A stretch of 64,000 nucleotides of DNA from Bacillota bacterium (GCA_023460955.1 JAEWOH010000051.1:1-64000), one strand, 5' to 3'; positions 9,083-19,196 are shown, counted from the first letter of the stretch. Program-made: numbers and translations. Notes: generated by a model from the sequence alone, not told the origin.

Positions 9083-10450
9083 ATGAATCTTACACAAAGA
9101 GACAAAAAATTACTAATAGGATTAGGAGTATTCATATTTGTTGTTGTTTTTATTAAATTTTTACTTTTTCCGAAGTTTAATAACATTTCAACTCTAAAAA
9201 CGGATATTGATTCATTAAAAAATACCTATAATGTTAATTTGACATATAAAGCTAAAACTGAATCTCTTGATAGTGAGATTAAGATTTTATCGCAAAAATT
9301 AACAACACTCAGGGCAACTTATCCACCAAGTATAAACTCTGATGAACTCTTAATTATATTAAAGAAGCTTATTTCAGATTCTAAACTGGAGGTAAACTCT
9401 TTAAGTTTTGAAAAGGCAATGCCTATAGGAGGATACAATGAAGTAAAAGCAGTCCCAGCAGCTTCAGAGAATGGTGCAGTGCAAACGGCAGCTGACCAGA
9501 AACAGGCAGAGGTTAGCAATTCAACAGGAGTGATGACTGCAAATCCAATTTCAAGCATTCAGAATTACTTTTATTTATGGGGACTTTTAAGCCAACAGAC
9601 TGAAAACGAGAAGGATGAAATTATAATTCCTGACGGAAAAGGCTACAGTGTTGGTGTTAAACTTGAAGCAAAAGGTACGAACGAAGAGATAAAGACTTTC
9701 TTTAAGGGTTTATATAAGTTGAGTAATAAGGCAATATGTAAGAATATCAGTATTTCACAGCTGAAGGAAAAGGACTCTGATAGTCAGGATAATGAGCTGA
9801 AACTGAGTGCGGAAATCAGTTTCCTCGGAATAATGGATAAGGGAGCAGGAGAATACCTATTGCTTAAGGACGGATATTGGTCACCTTTAGAGGGAGTAGG
9901 TAAAACAAATATTTTTGAAGAATACAGCGGATATGAAAGAGACTACTCTGAAGAAGAGTTTAACAATACGGTTATTAGTACCGAAGAAGACTCGGATACC
10001 GAAAATATTGCCGAATACGACTTTGCTGTTACGGCTGGTGCTTATGGAGGAGGGCTAGCTCCTAGTGTCAGTATCTCATGCACACAACCTCAACAGAAAG
10101 GCCTTTACACCAACCCGGTTGTTTATGGTGACAGCAAGACCTTTGAAAACGCTGAGCTATTTATTGAGCAGAAGTCTGGAAGGTATTACTGTAAATTTAA
10201 GACAGATCATGAAGCATATCCTGATAAACAGTATAGTACAACGTTTGAGTTTATTCCGGTTGGCAAGGAATTACGATTATTTATTTTATCGAGTGCTAGA
10301 AAAAATGTAGAGGATTTAGCAGGAGTAAACCTCAGCATTATTAATAATACAAATAGAAAGCTCATCTATGTTATAAGGGACGACGATAAGTCAGCTCCAA
10401 GGGTTAAAATTGATAAAACGACTGGTAGTGTAGAGAATGAGAAGAAATAA
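9083..10450 (+). CDS. pilO: PilO-like alignment protein with long C-terminal extension
   Basis: 455-aa bitopic protein. It has a short cytoplasmic start, a transmembrane helix at about residues 10-28, a coiled coil (about 33-75) and a low-complexity Ala/Gln linker (about 115-150). A PilO-type ferredoxin-like domain ends near residue 265. Family members are usually about 200 aa. Here an acidic linker (about 275-315) leads to an additional beta-rich domain of about 130 residues that I do not recognise. Position after pilN, topology and the coiled coil support the PilO call more than sequence identity does. Its last 14 bases overlap the next prepilin gene. Confidence 0.75.
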   Translation: MNLTQRDKKLLIGLGVFIFVVVFIKFLLFPKFNNISTLKTDIDSLKNTYNVNLTYKAKTESLDSEIKILSQKLTTLRATYPPSINSDELLIILKKLISDSKLEVNSLSFEKAMPIGGYNEVKAVPAASENGAVQTAADQKQAEVSNSTGVMTANPISSIQNYFYLWGLLSQQTENEKDEIIIPDGKGYSVGVKLEAKGTNEEIKTFFKGLYKLSNKAICKNISISQLKEKDSDSQDNELKLSAEISFLGIMDKGAGEYLLLKDGYWSPLEGVGKTNIFEEYSGYERDYSEEEFNNTVISTEEDSDTENIAEYDFAVTAGAYGGGLAPSVSISCTQPQQKGLYTNPVVYGDSKTFENAELFIEQKSGRYYCKFKTDHEAYPDKQYSTTFEFIPVGKELRLFILSSARKNVEDLAGVNLSIINNTNRKLIYVIRDDDKSAPRVKIDKTTGSVENEKK

Positions 10451-11333
10451 ACCTAGAGAGTTGTTTAAAAATGAAAAAGGTGTGACACTGGTTGAATTAT
10501 TATTATCAATTGCTTTACTGGCAATCATTGTTACGCCCATTTTTGGCACTATTTACTCAGCTTTTGTCAATAATGTCACAGCCAATGACAGGATAGAAGC
10601 TGTTGCAATCTCTGAGAAGCTTATTAACGAAATCAAGGCAAAAAAGGTTTTAAATATTACTGGTCCCTCAAACCCCGGACCTACTTATGAAAATGGCAAG
10701 TTTAAGGTTACAAGTACTATTCAATTGGTTGACGAGGGAAGTATTTCGGTGAGTGATGATTATACTTACGACCCGCAAGAAGCGGACAAGCCTGATTTTG
10801 AACTAATATTGAAATCAGATACTGCTGATGATGAGCGTAAAGTTACATCTTTAACAATAAACAAGCTTGATATAAACAGCAATATCATAGAATCTAACCG
10901 GATTGACAGTTTTCCTGTTTCAACAGGTGCCAATTTTAAAGTTTATCGCTCATATACAGGCTATAAGTATTCGTTGGGTACCAAAGCACAAGCTGATGAA
11001 TTTTCACCTTTTAATCTCATAGATCCCCTTGAGGATTCTATAAAGGTCAGGGTTGGGTTTACAGGAAACTCCCCCTTAACTGCTGATGAACAACTAAAGG
11101 TTTATACATATTTCGAATGTGATAAGAATTTAAAGCTTTATATTATTGACAGGAAGCCTGAGACCTCCGGTATCAGTTTCATAAATAAAGGTTCCAGGCC
11201 GTTTGAGACAGTTTACATGGATACTGGTGTTGTAACCACAAGTGAGCAGTTAAACAAACTGTTTAAGATAACGGTTACTGTTGAAAAAAATGATAATCCT
11301 ATTTATACTACAGCTGCTTTTGTAAAAAAGTGA
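10437..11333 (+). CDS. Minor prepilin (PilW/PulJ-like)
   Basis: 298-aa protein with a 15-residue leader ending NEKG, then VTLVELLLSIALLAIIV, giving Glu +5 after cleavage at G15. The large extracytoplasmic part is beta-rich with no recognised domain. Size and position, next to the PilX-like gene, fit a PilW/PulJ-type component of the pilus tip complex. The ATG lies inside the end of pilO (14-nt overlap), so translation is probably coupled. The stop is 12 nt before the ATG of the following gene. Confidence 0.85.
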   Translation: MRRNKPRELFKNEKGVTLVELLLSIALLAIIVTPIFGTIYSAFVNNVTANDRIEAVAISEKLINEIKAKKVLNITGPSNPGPTYENGKFKVTSTIQLVDEGSISVSDDYTYDPQEADKPDFELILKSDTADDERKVTSLTINKLDINSNIIESNRIDSFPVSTGANFKVYRSYTGYKYSLGTKAQADEFSPFNLIDPLEDSIKVRVGFTGNSPLTADEQLKVYTYFECDKNLKLYIIDRKPETSGISFINKGSRPFETVYMDTGVVTTSEQLNKLFKITVTVEKNDNPIYTTAAFVKK

Positions 11334-11345
11334 TGGGTGAAATAT

Positions 11346-14036
11346 ATGAATATAAGAAAGAGAATAAGTGAAAAAAACGGTTCAACCCTAACTATGGTTT
11401 TGTTTTTATTATTTCTTCTTTCTGTTACTGCCATTGCAGTTATTACATTAACCGGCTCAGAGCTTGGCATGAGTGTAATGACCTCTGATCGCAGTAAGGC
11501 CCTAATGGCAGCACAGTCTGGGGCTGAAAGGGCGGCACAGCTTTTGGATGAAGAAGTTGCGCTCTTGCAGGAGGAAGCGAGAGTAAAGGCAAGTGAAGTA
11601 ATTATGGATAAGATTGAAAAGTATTCAGGTGATGAGATTCCGGTCACGTCAGATTTTTATGAGATAATTGATACTTCAACGCCGGGTGATTTTAAAGTTA
11701 TTGATCAAAATAAATTCGATGAAATTTATTACCGTGAATATAAATATTGGCTTAACAGAAAGCTGGATGCATGGCTGGCTTTAGAAACCTCGGAAGGGAG
11801 CGAATGGCACAGCAACAAGCTTCACTATGTGAAAACGATTGCTCCCGGCCCCACTGAACCTGTAGACCAGCTATCCTCGGAGGGAATTTACAAATACTCT
11901 GATGTTATCAAAAAACCTGCCTCAGGGGCACCAATATTGACTACTTTATCATCATCAGATGTACAAACTCAAATTTCCTCCATTGCTATGACTTCTACAG
12001 GGCAGTATAAGTCTACCAACGGTTCTACCTATTCAAGGAAGATAAATGTAGAATTCGGAATATTGACAGATGTAAAAGGTGATGTTACTGACGTTCCGAT
12101 TTCCTATGCAAATATAACAAGAGTACGTGCAAACCCAGTTAACAAACCGGAAATATTAAAAAATAAAGCTCTTGTAGCCCGGGGAAACATAATTTCCGTT
12201 AATGGAACCGCAAATATAAACGGAGATGTTCTAAGTTTTGGTTATATACCTCCAAGCGCCGGTTCAGATGTGGTAAATAATGATGATATATATAAGTCCA
12301 ACCTGTCAGGTTATGATTTCGGAGGCATAATGGCGGGGCTAACAAGTTCAGTGTTTTCGAATGCCGATCCTGACTTTTACGGAGTTAAACTGAAGGAGAA
12401 TTTATCAGCAAGTAAAACCGCTTTGGGAATCGAAGATAATTTTTTTACAAAAAACCATTCTGGAAGCTTTGAAATTAATGGAAACGCTGGTACGCTTGCT
12501 TACACACACATACTGTACAGTGACTACGAAAAGCCATCAAGAATAGAAGTAAGTGGTATTACAGAAAGTACTGGAAATTTATATTCAAGAAGCTTGAAAA
12601 TAGAAAATAAGGCCCATTCTAGTCATGGTCAATTTAAGAATGTATATCTTACGGATGATCTAAGAATTGACGCAAGTAATGCACGAGTAAGCATTGGAAA
12701 GTGGAATGACGATACCCCTGGCACCGAACCGGGTGAAGAAGGTACACTAGTTGGCCTAAATACCGGAGGTCAGTATTCAAGTTCTGCAGCAGTTTTAGGA
12801 GACTCTGAGTTATACATAAATGGAAGTATATATATGGGAGGCAGTACTTATTTTAATGAATATACTAAAAATACTATGGGTTTAAATGAAATGTATCCAT
12901 CAGGCATATCTGTATTAAAGTCTGGGAGCGAACCAGCCCGTGCATTTGAGTTTGATGAGGTTTTTTTACCTGAACCTGATGCGGAAAGCTTTCCCGGTAA
13001 TGTATTCTTCCTTTATGATAATACTCGTTCCGATTATATAAATGTTAATGATCCGCACGAGGAAAATAAGCTGGAAACCGAACAATATAAAAAAATAGTG
13101 GGTATTTCGGAGACAGGTGGTATAACTAATGAAGATGTTAAAATGATGCAGGGTTCTACTGGAGGCCGTAACTCTGCTGACCCCACAACGATAATTAACA
13201 GGTATTTACCTTTTCGTATTGATCAGAGGGCAATGCATTTTAAAAAGATCTGGGAAAACTTCTGGAAGGATGATATAGGCTACAATACATACCTTAATAC
13301 CGGTGATATAAAAATTACAACTGACGGAGGTAAGATTAAAGGTTGGTCCTATGGTGCAGTTGCCGCAAATAATACTATATATGGGCCTTATAACGGGTTT
13401 ACCGAGAGCAGTCCAGTAAACTATGGGTTATTAGTAAGTGATACTGTCAACCCCATGTATGCAAAATTTATGAATTTATTTTTGAAGAATTTTAGTAATA
13501 ACGGTGAAATTATAAAGTCACTTTGCGTAGCAAAACCCCAAAAAGAATTGGCTGGTAATGTTAGTAATGCTGATGACAGTATTGATAAAACAGCGGTCAT
13601 ACAAGATCAACTTATAAAAAGCAATAATATTATTATGCTCAACAGTAGTGAGAATGTAGTCATTGGCAGGTACTTAGACACTTATTCAATAAGAACTAGC
13701 AAATTAGAACAGAGTTTTACCAAGAATGAGCTTGAGTCAGAAGATGGTCAACTCTTTCTGAGAGGAGTAATTTATTCAGATAAAGACATATATGTAAAAG
13801 CTGGAACGATTTTTAAAGGCATTTTAATAGCGCAGGGGAATATCGTGTTTTTGGGTAATTCAACTGTCAACTATGATGAAGATATAATTGACAGTCTTAT
13901 TGATGATGAGCCCAAGGTGGGACGTTTCTTTAGATTCAGCCCAAAAGATATAATCATCAATGATAGAAGTACGATAGCCACAATAAAAAAGTCCAATGTA
14001 AAAAATATAAAGATTTTATCCTGGAAAGAACTCTAA
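11346..14036 (+). CDS. Giant PilX/GspK-like minor pilin component
   Basis: 896-aa protein with a prepilin-like N-terminus (KNG, then STLTMVLFLLFLLSVTAIAV) that lacks Glu +5, as is common for the PilX/GspK tip subunit. A SKALMAAQSGAERAAQ helix follows, typical of PilX N-terminal regions. PilX homologues are usually 150-400 aa. This one continues for about 700 residues with repeated NG-turn segments (ISVNGTANINGDV, YINGSIYMGG, TIFKGILIAQGNIVFLG) resembling bactofilin-type or right-handed beta-helix rungs. The ATG at 11346 is preferred over GTG 11337, with GATGGGTGA as ribosome binding site. Probably a tip-located pilus component; the function of the large head is unknown. Confidence 0.75.
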   Translation: MNIRKRISEKNGSTLTMVLFLLFLLSVTAIAVITLTGSELGMSVMTSDRSKALMAAQSGAERAAQLLDEEVALLQEEARVKASEVIMDKIEKYSGDEIPVTSDFYEIIDTSTPGDFKVIDQNKFDEIYYREYKYWLNRKLDAWLALETSEGSEWHSNKLHYVKTIAPGPTEPVDQLSSEGIYKYSDVIKKPASGAPILTTLSSSDVQTQISSIAMTSTGQYKSTNGSTYSRKINVEFGILTDVKGDVTDVPISYANITRVRANPVNKPEILKNKALVARGNIISVNGTANINGDVLSFGYIPPSAGSDVVNNDDIYKSNLSGYDFGGIMAGLTSSVFSNADPDFYGVKLKENLSASKTALGIEDNFFTKNHSGSFEINGNAGTLAYTHILYSDYEKPSRIEVSGITESTGNLYSRSLKIENKAHSSHGQFKNVYLTDDLRIDASNARVSIGKWNDDTPGTEPGEEGTLVGLNTGGQYSSSAAVLGDSELYINGSIYMGGSTYFNEYTKNTMGLNEMYPSGISVLKSGSEPARAFEFDEVFLPEPDAESFPGNVFFLYDNTRSDYINVNDPHEENKLETEQYKKIVGISETGGITNEDVKMMQGSTGGRNSADPTTIINRYLPFRIDQRAMHFKKIWENFWKDDIGYNTYLNTGDIKITTDGGKIKGWSYGAVAANNTIYGPYNGFTESSPVNYGLLVSDTVNPMYAKFMNLFLKNFSNNGEIIKSLCVAKPQKELAGNVSNADDSIDKTAVIQDQLIKSNNIIMLNSSENVVIGRYLDTYSIRTSKLEQSFTKNELESEDGQLFLRGVIYSDKDIYVKAGTIFKGILIAQGNIVFLGNSTVNYDEDIIDSLIDDEPKVGRFFRFSPKDIIINDRSTIATIKKSNVKNIKILSWKEL

Positions 14037-14079
14037 GAAATGGACATTTTGTGTTATAACAGGTTGATTTTATTAAAAT

Positions 14080-14109
14080 TTATACTGAATTAGCGTAAAA
14101 TGTTATAAT
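14080..14109 (+). promoter_or_regulatory. Possible sigma-A promoter for the secreted multidomain protein
   Basis: A perfect TATAAT (14104-14109) lies 40 nt before the ATG at 14150, with a weak TTATAC 18 nt upstream of it. The following gene may therefore be transcribed both from the pilus locus and on its own. Confidence 0.45.
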
Positions 14110-14149
14110 ATGATTATGCTAGTAAAATTTAGAAGAGGAGAAAGAGTCT

Positions 14150-17100
14150 ATGGTAAAAAAGATTATTTCTACACTTATCCTTATTTGTATGCTGGTATCA
14201 TTACTTCCTGTGGGACAAGCACATGCTGATACGACTACTAATGATCCGACTCCAGCAGTGTCAATTGAGGTTGAAAAAGTTAACAGCTGGCTTTCGTGGC
14301 TAATTGACCTTATTACTGGTCATGGCTATGAAGACTGGTTCAGGGATAACAATTCCTGTAAGGACTATAATTACAGCAACAGTTATTTTCAGATTTATAA
14401 GTTGAAAATTAAAAATATAAGTGGTTCGGATATTGTCCTTGATGGTAATAATGAACTTATTCTTCAATTCAATAATAAGTCAGGAAAAGAATTAGGTTTG
14501 AAGCTATATGGATTTTCATCTTATCAGAACATTAATAAATCCACACGAAACTACTCTTTTGGATCAAATAGTTTAGGATATAAAAAGATAAGTGCAGGAT
14601 CTACCTGGGAATTATATGGCTATACCAAGTGGATGAACTTTTCTGATTTAAGCTATACTATTATTAAACAGCCGAAAGCCAATGATGTTAAAGTTCGTTT
14701 AACTGAGAAAAACAAAAATCTAGGAAATCCTTCTGATAATTACTCAGTGGACAGAATTTCCTCCACTCTGAAATTATATAATGAGGGGAATACTCAACTT
14801 GATCTTAATAAAGTTAGAATACACTACTATTTCAAGATGGATGGCGATTTGGCTAAGGTTGAACCTAAGGCTGAAAAAGTTGAAGGTAAGGTATATAATT
14901 ACCAAGCGGACAGATCAAACCCTTATGAATATGTAATAAGTAAATTGCCCTTTGCGTTTATAAATATGGGTGAATACTCCAACAGCAAGGCAGATACATA
15001 TGTTGAAATCGGATTTCCTTCAACTAACTCAAATCTAAGTTTTTATTATTCAAATTATATGTATAAATTCCTTCGTGACTATAATGATAATTGGTGCGGC
15101 AAATATATCAAGCTCGATCCAAATTGGTTTTCTGATCTTTTGAATTATTACAGTTCAGGGAGTGACAAGAAAAACCATAGATGGTGGTGGCGCTGGGATT
15201 CGGATTATACAAAGAGTTATATAGATTACAAGCTAAGTGCTAAATCAACAAAGGGGACATCTTATGTATCAATTGATTTAGAAATTATTAAAGAAATACT
15301 ATCAGGTGTTACCGGTGACACATCAGGATTAAGAAAATTTTATCAGGCCAATCATTATTCATTTAATAATGGCAGCGAAATAGATTGGGACAAAGTTACA
15401 GTATATTACGATGGTAAGCTTATTTGGGGTAAAGAGCCTGGCAAAGAATTGTCAGCACCTCAAAATCTAAAAGCTATAGCAAAAAATGACGGAATTCTGC
15501 TCAAATGGGATGAAGTTGCCGGAGCAGAGGGCTACCAGATATTTAGAAAAGGGCCTGAAGACGCAGAATATCTGGAGGTACCTGTTATAATAACTAGTAA
15601 CAATTACCTTGACAAATTGGTCACACCAGGGGCATCGTATACATACAAGGTACAAGCCGTATCTGAAGATGAAGAGCCCGGGCCGGAATCAGTTCCGGTC
15701 AATGCTGTAGCTCTGGTGATGAAAGGCAACGGGCTATATGCTGAATACTATAATTGGAAGAGCGTAACCGATAGTACGCTTAAGAATTTTGACTATGATC
15801 AAAGTAGCAATTTTGCAACCAATTATGTTATAACAAACACTGATTTGGCTATGGCCAGAATTGATCCTAAGATAGATTTTACTAAGGACAATCTGAACCA
15901 ATATTATAAATGGGGGGCGACTGCTCCTGATCCTAGGGTTAATCAAAATTATTATACGGTTATTTGGAACGGTTACCTGGTACCTAAGTATAGTGAAAAT
16001 TATAGTATTTATACCAATACCGATGATGGCGTAAGATTTTGGCTTGATTATAATAATAACGGGATATTTGAAAGTTCTGAGCTTTATATTGATAATTGGA
16101 CCAAGCACTCGGCAACAGAAAACGGTGCAGTTATTAGTAACTTAAAAGCCAATAAAAAGTATAAAATCAAGATGGAATATTTTGAAAATGAGGGGGATGC
16201 CGTTGCACAATTAATGTGGAGCAGCAGCAGACAGAAAAAGGAGGTAATACCAACTTCTCAGCTATACCTTAGTGATGCTGTTTTAGTCCCCGAAAAACCA
16301 ACAAATTTATCAGCGGTACTAGTTAATGACACATCTGTACAGCTGAGCTGGGATAATGTTCTAAATGCTGAAAGTTACAAAATTTATCAAGTTGATAAAA
16401 ATGGGAATACTTCAGAGTTTGTTGTCCAAAACGACAATAAGTATTTGGTCACCGGCTTACTGTTTGGCGAATACACTTATTACGTCAGTGCAATGAATGA
16501 GAGCGTAGAAAGTGAAAGATCTGACCCTGCAAGTATAAAAATAGGTTTGAATGCACCTTTAAATATTAAGTCAACATTAACTGAAAATACTGTTGTGATT
16601 AATTGGGATAAAGTTGACGGAGCATCAGGATATAGAGTTAAGAGGGTTTACAACGGTGTTGAAATAATTATGCCTGACTGTGAGGGAAACCAGTTTATAG
16701 ATACTAATGTATCACCAGGCAACGTATACAGTTATACGGTTACAGCATTGAAGAACGGCTTAGAAGGAGGCAGATCAGAAGCAGTAGCAGTTACTATTCC
16801 TGCTTTAGCTCCTACAAAACTGACTGCGGAGCCTGTAATGAATTCAATAAAACTGACATGGACTAAAGGAACTGGAGCACAGAGTTATAATATATTAAGG
16901 AGCATAGAGCCTAAAGGAGTATATACTACAATTGCGACCAATGTTACTCAAAACGTTTACTTAGATGATACATTGAATCCTTCGACTGATAACAAAGGCA
17001 AGCAGTATTATTATATGGTTGTCTCGGTTTATAATGGCATCCTAAGTAAAAATTCCAACGTTGCATCTGCAATAATGTACCCGTTTGTGGAGACTGAAAT

Positions 17101-17602
17101 GGGCTTGCTTAGATACAACATAATAACTAAACCAGGTTCATCCGCTACTGACTTTGTATTAGGGTCATATATACCTGTTGTTATGGAATTTAAGTTGAAC
17201 AATACTACTGTAAACCCAACTATAAAGATTGACAGGGAGCTTACGGCTTATGGTGAAACAAATATAGATAAAAAGCCGTTTACCGCTTCGATAGTGAAAT
17301 TAACCGGAACAAAGGTATATGTGGATGGAAAGGTTAAAGAAGGTTCTTATGCAATTAGTGACGATACGCAAAGTTTAAGAATAAATGGTAGCTATAATAA
17401 GGATGAAATAATAAAAATTGAATTTGCGGTTAAATTGTCTGCCAAGGATGAGCCTTTGAAAAATGGTATAGAAAGTTATTATAATAAATATTTTGACCTT
17501 AAATTCTATATGATAAAGGATGGTATAAACGGAACTAAAGATAATACGGGAGACCCTTTAGTTTTACAATTTAGAGTTATTAATCCAGATAAATTAAACT
17601 AG
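14150..17602 (+). CDS. Secreted multidomain putative adhesin (CBM3-like, PA14, four Fn3)
   Basis: 1150-aa exported protein with a signal peptide (cut likely after QAHA, residue 26). Domains by eye: a beta-rich N-terminal module (about 35-180); a CBM3-like module (about 195-330, with LKLYNEGNTQLDLNKVRIHY and aromatic-rich loops); Fn3 (about 435-520); PA14 (about 526-702, with the TDDGVRFWLD core); Fn3 at about 713-798, 802-882 and 886-978; and a terminal beta-sandwich (about 985-1150). No sortase motif, SLH domain or dockerin is seen. PA14 and CBM3 families bind carbohydrate, so fibre or polysaccharide binding is plausible. It lies 113 nt after the pilus genes and ends at a strong terminator, suggesting a link with the pilus. 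That link is inference. Confidence 0.75.
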   Translation: MVKKIISTLILICMLVSLLPVGQAHADTTTNDPTPAVSIEVEKVNSWLSWLIDLITGHGYEDWFRDNNSCKDYNYSNSYFQIYKLKIKNISGSDIVLDGNNELILQFNNKSGKELGLKLYGFSSYQNINKSTRNYSFGSNSLGYKKISAGSTWELYGYTKWMNFSDLSYTIIKQPKANDVKVRLTEKNKNLGNPSDNYSVDRISSTLKLYNEGNTQLDLNKVRIHYYFKMDGDLAKVEPKAEKVEGKVYNYQADRSNPYEYVISKLPFAFINMGEYSNSKADTYVEIGFPSTNSNLSFYYSNYMYKFLRDYNDNWCGKYIKLDPNWFSDLLNYYSSGSDKKNHRWWWRWDSDYTKSYIDYKLSAKSTKGTSYVSIDLEIIKEILSGVTGDTSGLRKFYQANHYSFNNGSEIDWDKVTVYYDGKLIWGKEPGKELSAPQNLKAIAKNDGILLKWDEVAGAEGYQIFRKGPEDAEYLEVPVIITSNNYLDKLVTPGASYTYKVQAVSEDEEPGPESVPVNAVALVMKGNGLYAEYYNWKSVTDSTLKNFDYDQSSNFATNYVITNTDLAMARIDPKIDFTKDNLNQYYKWGATAPDPRVNQNYYTVIWNGYLVPKYSENYSIYTNTDDGVRFWLDYNNNGIFESSELYIDNWTKHSATENGAVISNLKANKKYKIKMEYFENEGDAVAQLMWSSSRQKKEVIPTSQLYLSDAVLVPEKPTNLSAVLVNDTSVQLSWDNVLNAESYKIYQVDKNGNTSEFVVQNDNKYLVTGLLFGEYTYYVSAMNESVESERSDPASIKIGLNAPLNIKSTLTENTVVINWDKVDGASGYRVKRVYNGVEIIMPDCEGNQFIDTNVSPGNVYSYTVTALKNGLEGGRSEAVAVTIPALAPTKLTAEPVMNSIKLTWTKGTGAQSYNILRSIEPKGVYTTIATNVTQNVYLDDTLNPSTDNKGKQYYYMVVSVYNGILSKNSNVASAIMYPFVETEMGLLRYNIITKPGSSATDFVLGSYIPVVMEFKLNNTTVNPTIKIDRELTAYGETNIDKKPFTASIVKLTGTKVYVDGKVKEGSYAISDDTQSLRINGSYNKDEIIKIEFAVKLSAKDEPLKNGIESYYNKYFDLKFYMIKDGINGTKDNTGDPLVLQFRVINPDKLN

Positions 17603-17603
17603 T

Positions 17604-17642
17604 AAAAAGGCTCAATTCATAGAATGTGAATTGAGCCTTTTT
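17604..17642 (+). terminator. Rho-independent terminator closing the pilus/adhesin region
   Basis: A near-perfect 16-bp inverted repeat (AAAAAGGCTCAATTCA and its complement) with a 7-nt loop and a T-run starts two bases after the stop codon of the 1150-aa protein. Confidence 0.9.
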
Positions 17643-17697
17643 ACTACCCAAAAATAAAGAACGAATGTTAAATTATCTCTACATTTGTAAGCTTCGA

Positions 17698-17726
17698 TTG
17701 ATTTTACCCATCTCATTAGGTATAAT
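17698..17726 (+). promoter_or_regulatory. Sigma-A type promoter
   Basis: TTGATT (17698-17703), 17-nt spacer, perfect TATAAT (17721-17726), about 96 nt before the lipoprotein start. Confidence 0.7.
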
Positions 17727-17822
17727 CTCTATTGTATGTAACTATTAATTTCTACATATAAAAACTGTAGTAATCAGTTATACTATTTACAATGAAAAAA
17801 TATTCAACAGGATGGGGTACTT

Positions 17823-19145
17823 ATGAAAAAGAATACGAAAATCACCAGTGTTATATCATTATTAATGATTGTTTTAATGCTTACTTCCTGTACAGCATTC
17901 AACAAAAATACCGAAAACGAAAAAGCAAGCGAAATAAGTGCAAGCTCATCTACTGCTCAACAGAGCCAGGAAACAGCGAGTAATACACCTGTACAGTCAA
18001 CTGCCAGTTCCACGGCTCAATCTACACCTACCGAGCCGACTAAAGCTGCAGAGGAAGAGCAAAAGCCTCAAGCGACAAATGGATTACAGCTTTCTCCAAG
18101 TATTGAACAGATTAAAGTCAAGGCTGTATATTTAACAGGTCCTTCTGCGGGTTCGACGGACAGAGTTGACAAAATAATTGAACTGGCTAAGAAGACAGAG
18201 CTTAACTCCGTTGTAGTTGATATTAAGGAAGATGGTTCCCTAAATTATCAATCAGACCTTGAAGTGGTAAAGAAATATGGTAAACAAACTAAATATTATA
18301 ACCCGGAAAATCTGGTCAAAAAGTTTCATGATAACGGTATTTATGTCATTGGTCGAATTGTAACTTTTAAGGATCCGACTTTGGCAAAAAACAGAGCTGA
18401 TCTGGCTATTAAGAATTCCAAGGGCGGGCTTTGGATGGAAAATGGAAAGACACCCTGGACAAACCCATATAATGAAGAGGTTTGGGATTATAACATTGCA
18501 ATAGCAAAAGAAGCTATCTCAAAAGGCTTTGATGAAATTCAATTTGACTATGTTAGGTTCCCAACAGGTAGAAAAGCTGACTTTAATTACGGGATGAATG
18601 TTCCTGAGAAAGCTGTTGCTATTAACGGCTTCCTGGCAAAAGCAAACAAGGAATTACATGAAGGTGCCGGTGTACCAGTATCAGCCGATGTCTTTGCAAT
18701 AATTGTTGAAAGCAAGCCTGATGGAGAAAGCATCGGACAAAGAATAACAGAAGTAGGGAAAGATATTTACTGTATCAGCCCTATGATTTATCCTTCACAT
18801 TATGCTAATGATGCTAAGAAAGGAATAATGGCAAATGGTGTTGGTCAGCAAATAAATGGTGTAATATTTACAAAGCCTGATCTTGAACCTTATAAAGTTA
18901 TGTATAATGCGCTAGTTTCAACAAAAACAAAGATAGCTGAAGTACCTGGGTACAAGGCTAAGGTTAGACCATACCTTCAAGCATTTACAGCAAAGTACCT
19001 ACCAAATGGTTATTATCAAACGTATGGTTCACAGCAGATAAAGGAACAGATTAAAGCGGTTTATGACGCAGGGTACGAAGAATGGATACTTTGGGATCCT
19101 AGTAACAGGTATCAGGAGGCGTACTTCAATCCTGAAACTAAATAA
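17823..19145 (+). CDS. Lipoprotein with DUF4015 putative glycoside hydrolase domain
   Basis: 440-aa exported protein. The signal peptide ends in a lipobox LTSC, with C23 predicted to be lipid-modified. A Ser/Thr/Ala/Gln-rich linker (about 35-90) is followed by a TIM-barrel-like domain starting IKVKAVYLTG. Recognisable pieces are VVVDIKEDG, NGIYVIGRIVTFKD, FDEIQFDYVRFP and EWILWDPSN, all characteristic of the DUF4015 (Pfam PF13200) putative glycosyl hydrolase family. Acidic residues in VVVDIKED and IQFDYVRFP are likely active-site candidates. The substrate is unknown, though a cell-wall glycan is possible. It has its own promoter and terminator, so it is monocistronic. Confidence 0.85.
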   Translation: MKKNTKITSVISLLMIVLMLTSCTAFNKNTENEKASEISASSSTAQQSQETASNTPVQSTASSTAQSTPTEPTKAAEEEQKPQATNGLQLSPSIEQIKVKAVYLTGPSAGSTDRVDKIIELAKKTELNSVVVDIKEDGSLNYQSDLEVVKKYGKQTKYYNPENLVKKFHDNGIYVIGRIVTFKDPTLAKNRADLAIKNSKGGLWMENGKTPWTNPYNEEVWDYNIAIAKEAISKGFDEIQFDYVRFPTGRKADFNYGMNVPEKAVAINGFLAKANKELHEGAGVPVSADVFAIIVESKPDGESIGQRITEVGKDIYCISPMIYPSHYANDAKKGIMANGVGQQINGVIFTKPDLEPYKVMYNALVSTKTKIAEVPGYKAKVRPYLQAFTAKYLPNGYYQTYGSQQIKEQIKAVYDAGYEEWILWDPSNRYQEAYFNPETK

Positions 19146-19196
19146 GATAATTTTTTGATATTAGTATTTAATTTAAAAAATTAATATAGTTCATAT

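Noticed and set aside
10065..10310. Plus-strand ORF of 81 codons inside pilO
   Set aside because: Lies wholly inside a well-supported gene in another frame, with no ribosome binding site and no recognisable product.
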